Below, one piece after another: positions 19,309 to 27,821 of a stretch of 64,000 nucleotides of DNA. The DNA is from M3007 sp040383605 (GTDB lineage: Bacteria > Bacteroidota > Bacteroidia > Chitinophagales > Saprospiraceae). The stretch's first letter is position 1; every line of letters starts with the position of its first letter. The stretch lies in contig JBEIDF010000003.1 of NCBI GenBank assembly GCA_040383605.1, forward strand, positions 1-64,000, read 5' to 3'. The notes under the pieces were generated by a model. The model made no database searches and was not told the origin of the DNA. It saw only the letters and a program-made list of their open reading frames with translations. Made by a program: the position numbers and the translations under genes.

Positions 19309-19473
19309 AGAGCATGTCTAAAATTATATTCGCTGCTAATATGAAAAGGATTTTTTAGCCAGACAAGGCGCTTTTTGCAGGCGTAATGAGACTAATTACG
19401 GCGAAAAAAAGGAACGAGGGTTGGCTGAAAAAGACTTTCACATTAGCGAGAAATATAATTTTAGACATGCTCT
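19309..19473. repeat. 165-bp imperfect palindromic element (family member E1)
   Basis: Outer arms AGAGCATGTCTAAAATTATA and its reverse complement (ending at 19473) bound an imperfect palindrome folding on GGCGTAATGAGACTAATTACGG at the centre. Inner arms contain GCCAGAC, 7 bases, then TTTTTGCAGGC (19358-19382). The same block occurs in the element at 51824-51985. The right end abuts the stop codon of the minus-strand gene. There is no coding capacity. It looks like a MITE/REP-like mobile or structural repeat that could also act as a bidirectional terminator. Confidence 0.7.
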
Positions 19474-20816
19474 TACTTGTGGATAGGCAAACTATTCACG
19501 GCCTCGCCAATTTTCACGCCTTGTACAAGGCCGGCGTCAATACCATCGCGGAAGTGGATGCCGCCGTATAACCGGGAACTTGCAGCCTCATTCGCCATTT
19601 CCATAAAGGAATCATACGAGCGCGGCGAGCCGTCAATATCTACACGAAGCTCGTGTGTATAATCCGTAAATCTATATTGATTGCCGAATAAATCGGTAAG
19701 CACCGTAGCGGTAGCACCCGACTGCACAGAATGCCCGGATGTGTATTCGGGAAATGGCGGCGTATTCAACAGCGGCAGCCAGGCAGCATCGAATTGCTCC
19801 CGAATATAGGTAACCGGCCGCATCAGATTGAAGTCATACTTGCATTTCCAGCACGAAATAAAGGCATCGGAGACCGCGATTCCAACCTTAGCATAGGTTT
19901 CGGCTGCCAGCGCCAGGTCAGCCTGTTCTTTTTGCAACACCTGCGTAGCGATACTGATGCTGTGACCCGGCGGGGTGCCGCCGATGCCCGGGTCATCGCT
20001 CCAAAATTTGGCGATCCGCTCCTGTTCCGGCGTCAGGTTTTGTTTTACCTGATAAACCTCCGATGCCTGACGATAAAATTCAGAATTCGGATCTGTGGAG
20101 AAGGACGGCGGCGGCGGCGGTTGCGTGAGTGCAATGGCGCCTGGCACAAATGGGCGGTTATTACCCCAGAAAGGCTGCAGCGCGCGCTGAAAGGCAGGGG
20201 GCGTTGGTTTCCAAAAACCCGGGCCAGTCGGCGGGGTGTAACTTTGCGGAAAATTCGTCAGGTAACCCTGATGGCCGCCGTCTGTTTTTGACCATTCGAA
20301 CACCGCTTCCGCAATAGCTTTTCCGAATTCCCGGGAACGCAGGAGTGTTTCGCCATCAATCCCCTGTTCGATCTCCAAGCGAATCGAAACCTCCAGGTCT
20401 AAGACCTGCGAATAGGCTGCCTGCGGCATATTGGCATAAAACAGTTGCGCAATTTCTGCCATGGCGGCGTTTGCGGCGGTGGGCCAGTGGTATGTCTGCC
20501 GAGGATCTGCCTCCGGAAGTGTTGTAAGCTGACCGAGCCTGCCTTTCATAGAGTGATGCAACGGCATACCCGGCACAACAGATTCATATAGTGCGACTCC
20601 GGCATACCCGAATGCGCGAGCGGCTACCGGCGGTGTGAAGCCCGGACAAACGCGGGTGAGGGCGCGGAACTGTTCGAACCACTTGGTTGCGACTGTTGCG
20701 GCGTAATCCGCAGTCTGCGGCGGCGGCACATCGGGATCTTTTTGGCAGGAAACAAAAAAAAGAGCCGAAAATAGAAGGCCTGCAAAAAATCGATATAAAA
20801 AATTAGACTTACGCAT
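19473..20816 (-). CDS. Vanadium-dependent haloperoxidase-like / PAP2-type lipoprotein
   Basis: 447 residues. A lipobox at FFVSC (Cys24) predicts a lipoprotein. The three vanadate/phosphate-binding motifs of the superfamily are present: Lys-rich KCKYDFNLMRP (324-334), EYTSGHS with His362, and SRLYGGIHFRDG with Arg415 and His421. This set is shared by vanadium haloperoxidases, which oxidise halides with H2O2, and by type 2 phosphatidic acid phosphatases. The all-helical ~450-residue size and the S-R-x-x-G-G-I-H-F form favour the haloperoxidase-like bacterial group, many of which lack tested activity. Its stop codon touches the palindromic element. Confidence 0.82.
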   Translation of the reverse strand: MRKSNFLYRFFAGLLFSALFFVSCQKDPDVPPPQTADYAATVATKWFEQFRALTRVCPGFTPPVAARAFGYAGVALYESVVPGMPLHHSMKGRLGQLTTLPEADPRQTYHWPTAANAAMAEIAQLFYANMPQAAYSQVLDLEVSIRLEIEQGIDGETLLRSREFGKAIAEAVFEWSKTDGGHQGYLTNFPQSYTPPTGPGFWKPTPPAFQRALQPFWGNNRPFVPGAIALTQPPPPPSFSTDPNSEFYRQASEVYQVKQNLTPEQERIAKFWSDDPGIGGTPPGHSISIATQVLQKEQADLALAAETYAKVGIAVSDAFISCWKCKYDFNLMRPVTYIREQFDAAWLPLLNTPPFPEYTSGHSVQSGATATVLTDLFGNQYRFTDYTHELRVDIDGSPRSYDSFMEMANEAASSRLYGGIHFRDGIDAGLVQGVKIGEAVNSLPIHK

Positions 20817-20911
20817 GAGACTACGGCATTAAAATTAAGATGCAAATGAACGCGTAAATCCGAATCAATTCCGTAAAATGGCCTTAGGATTTTATTAGAA
20901 AATCAGACATA

Positions 20912-22285
20912 TTACCTTTTAAATTTGCCATACCCCCCTTTAGACGCCGGCATTCGGCCCCCACTGGGTTGCATTCCGCCCGTTTTGCCCATCGGCGAAT
21001 TGGCCATTTGGTGCATCATTTTGCGCATGTCATTGAAATTTTTCACAAATGCGTTGATTTGATCCAGCGACTGGCCACACCCCCGCGCAATACGCTTTTT
21101 TCGACTGATATTGAGCAAATCCGGGTTTTTGCGCTCTTCCGGCGTCATACTTTGAATAACCGCCTCGACCCGCACCAGCGCGCGGTCATCAATTTGGATG
21201 TCTTTGAGCGCCTTGTTCATACCAGGAATCATTCCGAGCAAGGTTTTCAGGTCGCCCATTTTTTTGATCTGCTGCATCTGGCCGAGAAAATCATTAAAAT
21301 CAAACTTGTTTTGTTTGATCCGTTTCTCCATGCGCTTTGCATCTTCTTCGTCGAACTCCATCTGGGCTTTTTCAACCAGCGAGACAATATCGCCCATGCC
21401 GAGGATTCGCTGCGCCATCCGGTCGGGGTGAAAAACGTCGAGCGCTTCCAGTTTTTCCCCTTGCGAGACAAATTTGATCGGTTTTCCTACCGTATATTTA
21501 ATAGAGAGTGCAGCCCCTCCGCGGGTATCGCCGTCGAGTTTGGTCAGTACCACCCCGTCAAAATTAATCCGGGTATGAAAGGCTTCGGCGGTATTGACCG
21601 CATCCTGACCGGTCATAGCGTCCACCACAAACAGTGTTTCGGAGGGCTGCAGGGCATTTTTGAGTCCGGCGACCTCCTCCATCATGGCCTCATCTACGGC
21701 CAAACGGCCGGCGGTATCCACGATGAGCACGTTGAATCCCTTGCCCTTGGCGTACTTCAGGGCGTTTTGCGCGATTTCCAGCGGATTTTTGTTATCCAGT
21801 TCTTTATATACCTCCACGCCGATGCTGTCACCCAAAACGCTCAATTGGGTAATGGCGGCGGGGCGATACACATCGCAGGCCACCAGCAGCGGTGACAATT
21901 TGCGGTTTTCCTTTAGATAGCGGGCCAATTTCCCGGAGAATGTCGTTTTACCCGAACCTTGCAGGCCGGCAATCAGCACAATCGCCGGGCTGCCTTTTAC
22001 ATTGATTCCGGCAGATTGGCCGCCCATAAGCGCAGTTAGTTCATCCTGCACAATCTTGACCATGAGCTGCCCGGGATTGACATTCTTGAGCACGTTTTCA
22101 ACGCCCAAAGCCTTATCCTTCACCCGATCCGTGAAATCCTTGGCGATCTTGTAGTTCACGTCGGCGGCAACCAGTGCGCGCCGTATTTCCTTGACGCTCT
22201 CCGCTACGTTCAGTTCCGTAATACGGTTGTTGCCACTCAATACTTTTAGCGCCGACTCCAGGCGCTCGCTCAGGCTTTCAAACAT
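20912..22285 (-). CDS. ffh: Signal recognition particle protein Ffh (SRP54)
   Basis: 457 residues. The N domain is followed by the GTPase G domain with GLQGSGKT (107-114), DTAGRL and TKLDGD. The methionine-rich M domain at the C-terminus (GMIPGMNKAL ... RKKRIARGCG ... MRKMMHQM) binds SRP RNA and signal peptides. With SRP RNA and FtsY it delivers ribosomes making membrane proteins to the translocon. Length and motifs are complete. A good Bacteroidota promoter box lies 65-72 bp upstream of the ATG. It runs head to tail with the haloperoxidase-like gene, 95 bp apart. Confidence 0.98.
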   Translation of the reverse strand: MFESLSERLESALKVLSGNNRITELNVAESVKEIRRALVAADVNYKIAKDFTDRVKDKALGVENVLKNVNPGQLMVKIVQDELTALMGGQSAGINVKGSPAIVLIAGLQGSGKTTFSGKLARYLKENRKLSPLLVACDVYRPAAITQLSVLGDSIGVEVYKELDNKNPLEIAQNALKYAKGKGFNVLIVDTAGRLAVDEAMMEEVAGLKNALQPSETLFVVDAMTGQDAVNTAEAFHTRINFDGVVLTKLDGDTRGGAALSIKYTVGKPIKFVSQGEKLEALDVFHPDRMAQRILGMGDIVSLVEKAQMEFDEEDAKRMEKRIKQNKFDFNDFLGQMQQIKKMGDLKTLLGMIPGMNKALKDIQIDDRALVRVEAVIQSMTPEERKNPDLLNISRKKRIARGCGQSLDQINAFVKNFNDMRKMMHQMANSPMGKTGGMQPSGGRMPASKGGYGKFKR

Positions 22286-22349
22286 ATCGTTTTTTATATT
22301 TTTATCTTTTTAGCCAATCGGATTGCATGCATATTTTGTTTTCGGGCTG

Positions 22350-22357
22350 CAAAGATA
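22350..22357 (-). promoter_or_regulatory. Putative -7 promoter box of ffh
   Basis: On the minus strand this reads TATCTTTG, an exact fit to the Bacteroidota -7 consensus TAnnTTTG, followed by CAGCCC. The distance to the ffh ATG (22285) suits a leader of about 55-60 nt. The -33 element is unclear. Confidence 0.5.
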
Positions 22358-22550
22358 CGCGAAACGTGTTAAAAAGCCGCTAACCGGTTTGGGCGTTTTT
22401 ATATGCTGCATCGCCTCCGATTGGTCGGTTTTTCAGGGCGTCCAACGAAAAAAAGGCTTGTTTTGGCAGCAATCACGACCGAAAAAGCGAAAAAAAACAA
22501 AATTAAAAGTTTGATTTTCAGAATTTTATTTAAATAAACTCTATTACCTG

Positions 22551-22736
22551 GGGGTTATTTTGCCCTGCGCTTTTGCGCAGGAATGTCCTTGCCGGGCAGT
22601 TGCAGCCGGGGCTACTTTTGTACCTGCGATTCACAACAGCCCCGGCAATTTTGAATAACCTCAAAGTCCGCTCCGAATAAGCGGGACGCCGGCGGAGATG
22701 TAACCCCGGGCAGGCCCGGCGACGGGCCTGCCGTTT
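22551..22736 (+). ncRNA. Candidate structured RNA or leader: four hairpins between ffh and a small membrane gene
   Basis: The 477-bp gap between ffh and the next gene is GC-rich only here. GGTTATT (22553-22559) pairs with AATAACC (22654-22660) and encloses two hairpins: CCTGCGC/GCGCAGG (22564-22581) and GCCGGGGCT/AGCCCCGGC (22605-22646), the latter with an inner TTGT/ACAA pair. Two more follow: GTCCGCT/AGCGGGAC with one bulge (22666-22687) and the perfect 10-bp GGCAGGCCCG/CGGGCCTGCC (22709-22732), then GTTT. It ends 27 bp before the ATG of the small membrane gene, so it may be a cis leader or a free small RNA. It lacks the SRP RNA GGAAGG/AGCAGCC core and recognisable RNase P or tmRNA ends. 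The strand is assumed from the downstream gene. Confidence 0.45.
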
Positions 22737-22762
22737 CAACCGCTCCGTCTCAATACACAATT

Positions 22763-22969
22763 ATGCTTGAAATTAACCGTCTTTTTCTGCCTTTTCTGGT
22801 GCTTTTGCTCCTCTCTACCCTATTTTGGGTGTACGCGCTGTACCGCGTTCTCACCGATGATTCTTTAGACAGAACAAAAAAAATTATCTGGGTGATCGCC
22901 ATTACGGTGGCGCCATTAATTGGGTGTATGCTGTATTTTACCCTCCCGGAACGGCATATCCGGATGTAG
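22763..22969 (+). CDS. PLDc_N-type small membrane protein
   Basis: 68 residues with two membrane segments (~6-28 and ~40-60) separated by a short polar loop containing DDSLDRTKK. The second segment pattern, WVIAITVAPLIGCMLYF, followed by a short basic tail, matches the PLDc_N family, small two-helix domains also found at the N-terminus of cardiolipin synthases. Stand-alone copies have no assigned role. The preceding multi-hairpin region could control its expression. Short, but the composition and family pattern support a real gene. Confidence 0.75.
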   Translation: MLEINRLFLPFLVLLLLSTLFWVYALYRVLTDDSLDRTKKIIWVIAITVAPLIGCMLYFTLPERHIRM

Positions 22970-23047
22970 CGGGTCGTGCGTTTTTGACCGCCGGAAAATT
23001 GGATAGAAATATACCGTTATATATGAAGCGCCCTACCGGACGATGCA

Positions 23048-24295
23048 TTAATCGTCATGCTCTCCGCCGGATTTGAACGGATGGCGCTGGCGCCACACCT
23101 CCACCGGGTTCAAATAATCCAAAAGTCGCCCGGTCACACGATTTTTCAACGAATTTTCATGCCGCAAATAACAATACAACGGGTGCGGTTCGGCGCCGAC
23201 GGAACTTTTGATTTCCAGCGCCGTGCGGGCAAAATTAATCGAGCGGGCGCCCGATTCGATGGCAAACCGAACAATATCGTACAGGATATTCAAGTACAAT
23301 TGCCGATCGTGGTTCAGATCGCGATCGTAGCCCAAAAAGTGCGCCTCGATTTCGTCTCCGTTGCGGATAAGCGTGTAAAAAGCGATCAGTTCCTGCTGCT
23401 CATAGTATGCGAACATCCGGAATTGCGGCCCCAACTCCTGCTTGAGGGCCGACAGGTAATCGGGGTTGAGGTTCACCATGTTAAAACCGGCGTTGTGCGC
23501 GATAGCGGTATAAAGGTGGTAAATTACTGCGCGCTCACGCTGAATCTCCGGCAGGCTTAATTCCTTTTTTTCAATCCCCACCGCTTTTTTAAAGGCCCGC
23601 TTGGCACGGGTGCGGTATTTGGTGGACATGGCCGCAAGGTACGCGTCGAAATTTTCAAATGGGAGCGCCATTTGCATACAAGGCTGAATTTCAAATTCGA
23701 TAAAGCCTTTTTGAACCAAATCTTGGCCGATGGCCCGGCGCTGGGCGTCCACGTCCTTTAGCAACATTACGGGCACTTTAAGGCCCTGAATTTCCATCAA
23801 GCGAATAACCTCCAACCAGGCATCCTCCAGCATCGAAGGGATTTCTGCCTCCTGCACCACTTCGGCGTTGAAGTAGTATCCGTTCTCACCAGACAGCAAC
23901 AAATTGCCGCAAACCAACAATTCCGCAGAGGTTTTCGTCGCTACCCAACGCTTGAACCACTGACCCAAACTCGTAAAAAAACAGCGTTTTTGTGCGTTTT
24001 CTGCTGGTTTTTGGATGTTCTCTCCTGCATTGAAGTGCTGAATCTGACAAACCGAAACACCGATCGGCCTGTTCTCTTTATAAAAGACAAGGTATGCAAA
24101 ACGCATACCGCTGGGCGGATTGGCCTCCAAGATGGCCAGGTAAGGGCGTTGAAGAAAAAAATTATGCGTGGGCGCGGCGGCGTCCCAATCTTTTCCAGCC
24201 GCTTCGATCGTCTGGAATACGGCAAAATGATCGCTTTTTTTCATAGGCGGACGGATAATTGTCCGCTGGTCAGAGGAAGTACAAGTAGATGTCAT
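23048..24295 (-). CDS. FemAB/GNAT-like acyl- or aminoacyl-transferase family protein
   Basis: 415 residues from the ATG at 24295; an ATG at 24244 (MKKSDHF) is an equally possible start. The central stretch MSTKYRTRAKRAFKKA is the basic helix typical of FemAB-like and related GNAT-fold proteins. The C-terminal half (FRMFAYYEQQELIAFYTLI ... AHFLGYDRDLN ... INFARTALEIK) has the second GNAT-like fold. No signal peptide is present, so it is cytosolic. Relatives include peptidoglycan bridge enzymes and acyl transferases; the substrate cannot be told from here. It lies 103 bp downstream of the PLP enzyme gene on the same strand. Confidence 0.6.
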   Translation of the reverse strand: MTSTCTSSDQRTIIRPPMKKSDHFAVFQTIEAAGKDWDAAAPTHNFFLQRPYLAILEANPPSGMRFAYLVFYKENRPIGVSVCQIQHFNAGENIQKPAENAQKRCFFTSLGQWFKRWVATKTSAELLVCGNLLLSGENGYYFNAEVVQEAEIPSMLEDAWLEVIRLMEIQGLKVPVMLLKDVDAQRRAIGQDLVQKGFIEFEIQPCMQMALPFENFDAYLAAMSTKYRTRAKRAFKKAVGIEKKELSLPEIQRERAVIYHLYTAIAHNAGFNMVNLNPDYLSALKQELGPQFRMFAYYEQQELIAFYTLIRNGDEIEAHFLGYDRDLNHDRQLYLNILYDIVRFAIESGARSINFARTALEIKSSVGAEPHPLYCYLRHENSLKNRVTGRLLDYLNPVEVWRQRHPFKSGGEHDD

Positions 24296-24398
24296 CCGGG
24301 AATAAAAATTAGGCTCGAGTTATTACATCCAAAACAACACAGGAGATGGAAACAAAACACAAGCCCTTATAAAACGAGCCAGGTGCAAAATAGTTCTC

Positions 24399-25559
24399 TT
24401 AAAGCGCTTCCAAAGCCTGCTCCAAATCCTCCCAAAGCCAATCCGGATCCTCAAGGCCAATGTAAAAACGACAAAAAGACCAGTGAGCCGACGGATTCTC
24501 CCGTTCGGGTACTCCGTAAAATCCAACCATCGGGATGATGAGCGACTCATGACCGCCCCAACTGACGGCCATGAGAAAGCGTTTTAAACGATGAATGAAA
24601 GCCTCCATATCCTCCAGGGAGCGCGCTTTAAACTGCACAGAAAACAAACCGCCACACCCCCGCATTTGCCGTTTGGCCAACTCGATCTGCGGAAAATCAG
24701 GATGAAACGGATACCATATTTTTTCCACTTTTGGATGGCGCTCCAAGCGCTCGATCAGCACGGCCGTACTCCGACTGCTGCGCTCCACGCGCAGGGGAAG
24801 GGTGCGCAGCCCCCGCAAGACCAGGGCGGCATCGTGCGGACTGAGGATTCCGCCGAGCGTCATCAATTCGGACTCGAAAATTTTCCGCACCATGGCATGG
24901 CTGGCGCACAATACGCCAATCACCACATCAGAATGACCGTTAATGTACTTGGTGCCCGAATGCAGCACGATGTCAATACCAAACGCCGCCGGGTTCTGGT
25001 ATATCGGCGAGCTGTAGGAGTTGTCAATCATCGTGACGATTCCGCGCGCCTTCGCCCAAGCGGCGCAGGCAGCCAAATCCTGGCATTCGAAGGTAAAAGT
25101 ATTGGGGCTTTCCAAATACAGTACTTTGGTGTTTGGTTTCCGGGCGCTTTCCACCGCCTCGAGGTCAGATGCATCCACAAAAGTGTGTTCTACGCCAAAT
25201 CGCGCGAGCAATTTTTTCAGCAGCGCAGAAGTCCAGGAATACGGCCCTTGCTGACAAATGACGTGATCGCCGGCCGCCACATTTCCGATCACGGCAGCAG
25301 CGATGGCGCCGGCGCCGCTGGCGAACACGAGGCAGTCTTCCGTACGCTCCAGGGCGGCCAGTTTTTTGCGCAGGATGTCCACCGTTGGGTTATTACCCCT
25401 GGAATAGACATGGTGCGTGAGTTCGTCCGAGAAGGCGGCGCGAAACGCTTTCAGATCAGGAAAAACAAAATTGCTCGTTTGAATTACCGGCGGTGCGACA
25501 GCGTTGAAGTAATCCTGGCGGTCTTCTCCCAAGTGGGTAAGAATCTCACTGAGGTGCAT
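24399..25559 (-). CDS. Cys/Met metabolism PLP-dependent enzyme (trans-sulfuration family)
   Basis: 386 residues, the normal length for cystathionine gamma-synthase, gamma-/beta-lyase and methionine gamma-lyase. The PLP lysine is Lys204 in HSGTKYINGHSD, with DNSYSSP upstream for the cofactor ring and SRGNNPT near 53-59. These cytosolic tetramers cleave or form C-S bonds in cysteine, homocysteine and methionine. Which reaction cannot be decided from the motifs. Its ATG overlaps the end of the upstream DPP11-like gene by 14 bp (25546-25559), so the two are co-transcribed and perhaps translationally coupled, linking peptide breakdown to sulfur amino-acid use. Confidence 0.88.
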   Translation of the reverse strand: MHLSEILTHLGEDRQDYFNAVAPPVIQTSNFVFPDLKAFRAAFSDELTHHVYSRGNNPTVDILRKKLAALERTEDCLVFASGAGAIAAAVIGNVAAGDHVICQQGPYSWTSALLKKLLARFGVEHTFVDASDLEAVESARKPNTKVLYLESPNTFTFECQDLAACAAWAKARGIVTMIDNSYSSPIYQNPAAFGIDIVLHSGTKYINGHSDVVIGVLCASHAMVRKIFESELMTLGGILSPHDAALVLRGLRTLPLRVERSSRSTAVLIERLERHPKVEKIWYPFHPDFPQIELAKRQMRGCGGLFSVQFKARSLEDMEAFIHRLKRFLMAVSWGGHESLIIPMVGFYGVPERENPSAHWSFCRFYIGLEDPDWLWEDLEQALEAL

Positions 25560-27741
25560 GGCGACGTTTTTTGGATTGTTTTGACTTTTTAGAATGCACG
25601 AGGTTCATCTCTTTGACCAGATGGTTGGCGCCGGCGAATTTATCCACCACGAACAACACATACCGGATATCCACCATAATATTGCGGCAAATTGCGGGGT
25701 CGTAATTAAGGTCGCTCATTGTGCCTTCCCAGACGCGATCAAAATTCAATCCGATCAGGTTTCCGTTGGCGTCGAGCGCCGGACTGCCGGAGTTTCCGCC
25801 GGTTGTGTGGTTCGAGCCAAGAAAAGCGACCGGCACGCGGCCGGTTTTATCTGTGTAGGAACCGAAATCTTTGGTTTTCCATAATTCAAGGAGTTTGGCC
25901 GGCACATCGAACTCATAGTCGCCTGGCACATATTTCTCGACAACGCCGTCCAGATAACTGCGGTAATCATAGATGACTGCGTCGCGGGGCGAGTATCCGC
26001 GCACCTGTCCGTAGGTGAGCCGCAGCGTGCTGTTAGCGTCTGGGAAAAAGCGTTTTTCTTTGTAAACAACCATTTGGGCAGCCATATACTGGCGCTGCAG
26101 CAGGTTTATCTGGGGCTGCAATTCCGTGTATTTGGGTTCCACCGCACTTTGATACGCGGCAGTTACCGCGCGCCACAGCGTCAGGGCGGGGTCGTTGTTC
26201 AAAGCCTCCGCCATGAGTGCCGGATCCCGCTCCAGCAGCGCGAGCATGCGATCTTTGGTTGTCAGCGCACTCTTGGCGAAGAGGTGCGCCGTTGCGCCGG
26301 CATATCCGCCGTGCGCTTGGGCGTATGCCTTTACTGCGCCGGCGCCGGCGGAATCAGGCGCTTTTTCAGCAAAAAGCTCCAGCAAAGCAGCCAACACGGC
26401 CTGATCCACGGCCGGCCGATAATCTTTGTAAAAAGCCTCCAGCGCCCCGCGCTGCTCCGGAACCCCCTTGATAAAGGACGCGGAGTTCTCCGGGTTATAA
26501 GATTTCACCCACTTGTCCAGTCGCGCGGAGAGTGCCATGATCTCCGAATTGCGCACAAACACCTCCTGATAGTAATCCCGCGCCAGGGCATACGGTTCGA
26601 TTTCCCGGTACAGGGCATTCAGCCGGGGCAGTAAATTGCCGTATCGGTAGTTCAAGTCCGGGTTTTGTTGGATTCGGCGCGTAAATTCCGCTTCGTACTG
26701 CCGTTTCTTTTCGAGTGCGCCATACGTTTTCAGGCCCTGCATTTCGCCCAGCCATTTTTTCCAGGCATTGGCGATAGAGGCATACTTGGCGACGTAGGCA
26801 ATTTTCACGTCCAAATCCTGGCGCATGAAGCCGTCCACAATTTTGAGCGCGCGGTCGCGCACCGACACGCGCGCGGGGTTAAGCGATTCAGCCGTCTGCT
26901 GCACGGCGGCGGCGGGGAGATACTCGGAGGTACGGCCCGGGAAGCCATAGACCATGGTAAAATCGCCTGCTTCCACACCGTCCACGGATACGGATAAGTA
27001 GCGCCGCGGTTTCAGCGGCACGTTATCTTCGGCGTAGGGCGCCGGCTTGTTATCTTTACCTGCGTACACGCGGAAGAGCGCGAAATCGCCGGTATGGCGC
27101 GGCCAGACCCAGTTGTCGGTATCCGAGCCAAACTTGCCGATACTGGAAGGCGGCGCGCCCACCAGCCGGACGTCCTGATACGTAACTGTTACGAACAGAA
27201 AATATTGATTTCCCTCGTAAAACGGTCGGATAGATACCGATTCCCAGGGTTCTTTTTTTATCGTGGATCGGATTTGCTCCAGGTTTTTATCAATTTGCGA
27301 TTGCCGCTCCCGCTCGCTCATGGCGTCGGCAACACCGGTCAGCGCGAGGGTCGTGACATCCTCCATCCGAACCACAAACTGCGCGGTAATACCCTGGCAG
27401 GGCAACTCAGCCGATTTAGATTCCGCCCAAAAGCCGTTGTCCACATAGTTTTGTTCTACCGAGGACAGTCGCTGGATGGCGCCGAAACCGCAGTGGTGAT
27501 TGGTCAGCAGCAAGCCCTCCGCAGAGATAATCGAGCCAGTGCAACCGCCGCCAAACATACAAATCGCGTCTTTCAGGCTCGGCTCGTTTGCACTGTACAG
27601 ATCGTCGGCGGATAAACGGAGGCCGAGGCCCTGCATTTCCGCTTCATTGAGTTTTTCCAGGTACAGCGGCAGCCACATCCCCCCCTGGGCCATTAGCCGG
27701 AGCGGCAGCAAAATCAGGAGCAAAAAAAGATTTTTTTTCAT
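25546..27741 (-). CDS. S46 family dipeptidyl-peptidase, DPP11-like (Asp/Glu-specific)
   Basis: 731 residues from the ATG at 27741, which starts a signal peptide (MKKNLFLLLILLP ... LMAQ); a GTG 6 bp upstream is less likely. The trypsin-like catalytic parts are clear: TGSIISAEGLLLTNHHCG (His at 82/83) and GNSGSP with Ser651. Eighteen residues after the serine comes Arg669 in FDRVWEG. From memory of the family, this position is Arg in DPP11, which prefers acidic P1 residues, and Gly in DPP7, so DPP11 specificity is inferred. These periplasmic enzymes remove dipeptides from peptides for uptake by Bacteroidota that feed on protein. The gene overlaps the PLP-enzyme gene downstream. Confidence 0.92.
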   Translation of the reverse strand: MKKNLFLLLILLPLRLMAQGGMWLPLYLEKLNEAEMQGLGLRLSADDLYSANEPSLKDAICMFGGGCTGSIISAEGLLLTNHHCGFGAIQRLSSVEQNYVDNGFWAESKSAELPCQGITAQFVVRMEDVTTLALTGVADAMSERERQSQIDKNLEQIRSTIKKEPWESVSIRPFYEGNQYFLFVTVTYQDVRLVGAPPSSIGKFGSDTDNWVWPRHTGDFALFRVYAGKDNKPAPYAEDNVPLKPRRYLSVSVDGVEAGDFTMVYGFPGRTSEYLPAAAVQQTAESLNPARVSVRDRALKIVDGFMRQDLDVKIAYVAKYASIANAWKKWLGEMQGLKTYGALEKKRQYEAEFTRRIQQNPDLNYRYGNLLPRLNALYREIEPYALARDYYQEVFVRNSEIMALSARLDKWVKSYNPENSASFIKGVPEQRGALEAFYKDYRPAVDQAVLAALLELFAEKAPDSAGAGAVKAYAQAHGGYAGATAHLFAKSALTTKDRMLALLERDPALMAEALNNDPALTLWRAVTAAYQSAVEPKYTELQPQINLLQRQYMAAQMVVYKEKRFFPDANSTLRLTYGQVRGYSPRDAVIYDYRSYLDGVVEKYVPGDYEFDVPAKLLELWKTKDFGSYTDKTGRVPVAFLGSNHTTGGNSGSPALDANGNLIGLNFDRVWEGTMSDLNYDPAICRNIMVDIRYVLFVVDKFAGANHLVKEMNLVHSKKSKQSKKRRHAPQ

Positions 27742-27821
27742 AAGCACAGCGCCTACAAGGCTTGAAAGTGAATGGATTTTGATTGGATAAGCAAGGCAAT
27801 TTCAAAATTGCATAGCAGGAA

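Noticed and set aside
22551..22736. SRP RNA, 6S RNA, RNase P RNA or tmRNA
   Set aside because: Tempting because ffh is adjacent, but the SRP RNA core, the RNase P GAGGAAAGTCC start and tmRNA ends are missing, and the shape is four short hairpins rather than the single long 6S stem.
22530..22760. Small minus-strand open frame over the multi-hairpin region
   Set aside because: Arg/Pro/Cys-rich with no start context; the region is better explained by RNA-like stems.
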